Shown here in pieces: positions 14,148 to 15,963 of a DNA stretch of 15,963 bases. This DNA comes from Acidobacteriota bacterium. GTDB lineage: Bacteria > Acidobacteriota > Vicinamibacteria > Vicinamibacterales > Fen-181. The position numbers were made by a program, and so were the translations under genes. How positions within the stretch are numbered: position 1 is the first letter of the stretch; every line of letters starts with the position of its first letter. The stretch is from positions 1 through 15,963 of the forward strand of contig PMKG01000462.1 of NCBI GenBank assembly GCA_003157675.1. Reading direction: 5' to 3'. A model generated the notes under the pieces. That model was given only the letters and a program-made list of their open reading frames with translations. It had not been told where the DNA came from and did no database searches.

Positions 14148-15963
14148 CTACGTACGGTCCGCGAACAGCCCCGCGAACCACCGCTCGAACCGCGCGTCGA
14201 GGCAGTCGAGCTCGGCGGTCGCGACCGGCGTGACGACGGGCGCAGTGGCCGCGCCGTTCACCGGTCGCGCCGCCATGGGCGAACGCGCCGTGTCCCAGAT
14301 CGCCTCCGGCCCCTGGCCGCCGACCTGCACGTGGCGGTAGATCGGCGCCACCCGGCGGATCTCCTCGAACACCTCGGAGGGCGCGGAGTAGTGCATCTTG
14401 AAGCGCAGGCCCATCGCCGCGGCCAGGTCGCACAGCAGTCGCCACGTCTCGATGCCGGACCTCGGCGGGATCGCCCGGCTGAGCGGCTGCACGCGCCGCT
14501 CCGAGTTGGTGACGGTGCCCGACGTCTCCGGCGTGCTGCTCATGGGCAAAGCGACGTGCGCCGCGGCGACGGTCTTGGTGGCGAACAGGTCGGCGACCAC
14601 GAGGAATTCGACCGCCTGGAGACCGACCCGGAGTTCGGCTGGCAGGTCCTCCGACCCCAGCGGGTCCTCGCCGATCACCACCGCCACCTTGATCTTCTTC
14701 TCGGCGAGGAGCCGGGCCACGTCGACTTCCCGCGTGTCGAGGTCGCGCAGCGACACGCTCCAGCTCTTCTCGAGATCGTCGATCGTCGCCGAGTCGGTGA
14801 CCGGCCGGTAGCCCGGGTACCAGGCCGGGTTGGCGCCCATGTCGAGCAGGCCCTGGGCGTTCGACTTCTCGTGGAGCGGCAGCACGCCGCACCCGAGCGC
14901 CGCGCCGGCCGCCGCGAGCCACTGCGCGTCCCGGGCATGCCGCGGGCCGCGGTAGTCGCGGTTGAAGATCAACACCTTGCGCTCGCTGCCCGTCAGCAGG
15001 TCCGCGGCCGCCGCGATGTCCGCGGCCGGCACGCCGGTCTTCTCGGCCGCCTGCTCCGGCGACAGGCCGGCGATCCCCGCCACGAGCTCGGCCGGCGCAG
15101 GCTGGCCCGACCGCCGCGCGGCCTCGGCCACGATCGCCTGGACGACGAGCGTCGCCTTCTCGGGCGCGCACTGGAGGAACCGCTCGGCGAACCGGGAGGT
15201 CAGGTTCTCGGTCGGCCCGACGTAGATCATTCGGGCGCCGTTCCTGATCGCCCGCTTGCTGATCAGGTCGACGACGAAGTGCTCGTCGGCGAGCCCCGAG
15301 TTCACGACGAGGATCGCCTGCGCCTGGGCGAGCTCGGGGTAGGTGGCCGTCGCGACCACGTCGGGCGCGAACGTCTCCCGGTTCACCAGGTGGCTGAACG
15401 AGGTCACGTTGTGCGTGCGGAGCGCCACCCGCGCGAACTTCTGCGCGAGGTAGATCTCCTCATTGGTCAGCCGCGGCGAGACGAACACGGCCATCTCCTG
15501 CGGCAGGCAGGTCTTCACGAGCTCCTTGAGCGTCTGCCCCGCCTGCGCCACCGCGTCGGCCGGCCACGTTTCGACAATCTGCTGTGGGCTCCGCACGCGG
15601 GCCGAGAGCAACCGATCCTGCGCGTGGACGAAGCCGAACCCGAACCGCCCCTTGCGGCAGTGGTTGCCGAAGGTGACCTCGTTGGCTTCGTCTCGCGAGA
15701 CCTTGACGAGCGTCTCGCCGAACGCGTCGTAGTCGATCCGGCAGCCGACGCCGCAGTAGTGGCAGACGCTCTCGTGCGACTCGGTCTTCCACGGTCCCGG
15801 CTTGGCCAGCGGCAGGTTCTGCCCGATGGCCCCCGTCGGGCAGGTGCCGATGCAGAGGCCGCACGACACGCACTCGGTCTCGAGCAGCGACCCGCCGAGC
15901 GCCGGCGCGACGACGGTGCTGAAGCCGCGGTTGATGAAGCCGTAGGCCGCGACGCCGACGACG
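14148..15963 (-). CDS. NuoG/formate-dehydrogenase-alpha-like Fe-S molybdopterin-fold oxidoreductase subunit (5' end off window)
   Basis: At least 605 residues are encoded and the frame is open to the window edge, so the N-terminus (probably a 2Fe-2S and His/Cys cluster domain) is missing. What is present begins YGFINRGFSTVVAPAL, then a ferredoxin-type 4Fe-4S motif CVSCGLCIGTCPTG (about 15871-15832). The molybdopterin-family 4Fe-4S domain follows, CHYCGVGC with a fourth cysteine in GNHCRKGRFGF, and then the COG0243 fold. The C-terminus has LPMSSTPETSGTVTNSERRVQPLSRAIPP, typical of NuoG and FdhA. No Cys or Sec ligand of a formate dehydrogenase active site is evident; the NVTSFSHLVNRETF region stands where it would be. 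I therefore favour a NuoG-like electron-transfer subunit of a complex I, hydrogenase or formate dehydrogenase relative. Identity depends on genes beyond the window. Confidence 0.8.
   Translation of the reverse strand, partial: VVGVAAYGFINRGFSTVVAPALGGSLLETECVSCGLCIGTCPTGAIGQNLPLAKPGPWKTESHESVCHYCGVGCRIDYDAFGETLVKVSRDEANEVTFGNHCRKGRFGFGFVHAQDRLLSARVRSPQQIVETWPADAVAQAGQTLKELVKTCLPQEMAVFVSPRLTNEEIYLAQKFARVALRTHNVTSFSHLVNRETFAPDVVATATYPELAQAQAILVVNSGLADEHFVVDLISKRAIRNGARMIYVGPTENLTSRFAERFLQCAPEKATLVVQAIVAEAARRSGQPAPAELVAGIAGLSPEQAAEKTGVPAADIAAAADLLTGSERKVLIFNRDYRGPRHARDAQWLAAAGAALGCGVLPLHEKSNAQGLLDMGANPAWYPGYRPVTDSATIDDLEKSWSVSLRDLDTREVDVARLLAEKKIKVAVVIGEDPLGSEDLPAELRVGLQAVEFLVVADLFATKTVAAAHVALPMSSTPETSGTVTNSERRVQPLSRAIPPRSGIETWRLLCDLAAAMGLRFKMHYSAPSEVFEEIRRVAPIYRHVQVGGQGPEAIWDTARSPMAARPVNGAATAPVVTPVATAELDCLDARFERWFAGLFADRT

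Noticed and set aside
12709..14340. A 543-codon plus-strand open frame over glyA
   Set aside because: It is antisense to serine hydroxymethyltransferase; the composition is that of a shadow frame.

Overview
The window is GC-rich (clearly above 60% by eye) Gram-negative bacterial chromosome. A FadL-type outer-membrane protein, a tripartite RND efflux operon, an ADOP/MacB-like permease tail and short dispersed palindromic repeats between genes point to Acidobacteriota, perhaps Vicinamibacteria. This placement is inferred from gene style, not from a marker gene. There is no phage, transposase, CRISPR array, tRNA or rRNA. No gene-free stretch exceeds about 180 bp.

Layout. 1-450 (-) is an ABC-2-type ATPase whose C-terminus lies off the window. 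Before its start is the orphan C-terminal tail of an ABC permease (about 455-511, -), fused to the end of a RidA-family deaminase gene (511-915, -). Then come a FadL/OmpP1-type outer-membrane protein (1021-2367, -) and an exported N-acyl-D-amino-acid deacylase-like amidohydrolase (2496-4214, -). Divergent to it is a two-subunit ThDP-dependent decarboxylase of sulfopyruvate decarboxylase (ComD/ComE) type (4297-5426, +). It converges on an exported protein of unknown function (5453-6433, -).

From about 6500 to 12623 (+) lies one metal-efflux unit: a small exported Cys-rich protein, a CzcC/CusC-like outer-membrane factor, a CzcB/CusB-like adaptor lipoprotein and a CzcA/CusA-like RND pump. The outer-membrane factor and adaptor genes overlap by ATGA, and the adaptor and pump genes are 9 bp apart. 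The pump lacks the methionines of the CusA copper site, so its metal cannot be assigned by simple homology. Convergent to it is glyA (12718-13968, -). Upstream of glyA on the same strand is the C-terminal part of a NuoG/FdhA-like iron-sulfur molybdopterin-fold subunit (14148-15963, -), cut by the window end.

The most interesting signals are small. Two intergenic inverted repeats (6912-6979 and 12620-12702) share an architecture of 7-nt-phased arms but use different heptamers. A leader hairpin (2372-2401) buries the Shine-Dalgarno of the FadL-like gene. The permease-tail fossil marks a rearrangement at about 511. The amidohydrolase has lost the metal-binding HxH motif but keeps the other metal ligands. 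No single previously undescribed multigene system is evident.
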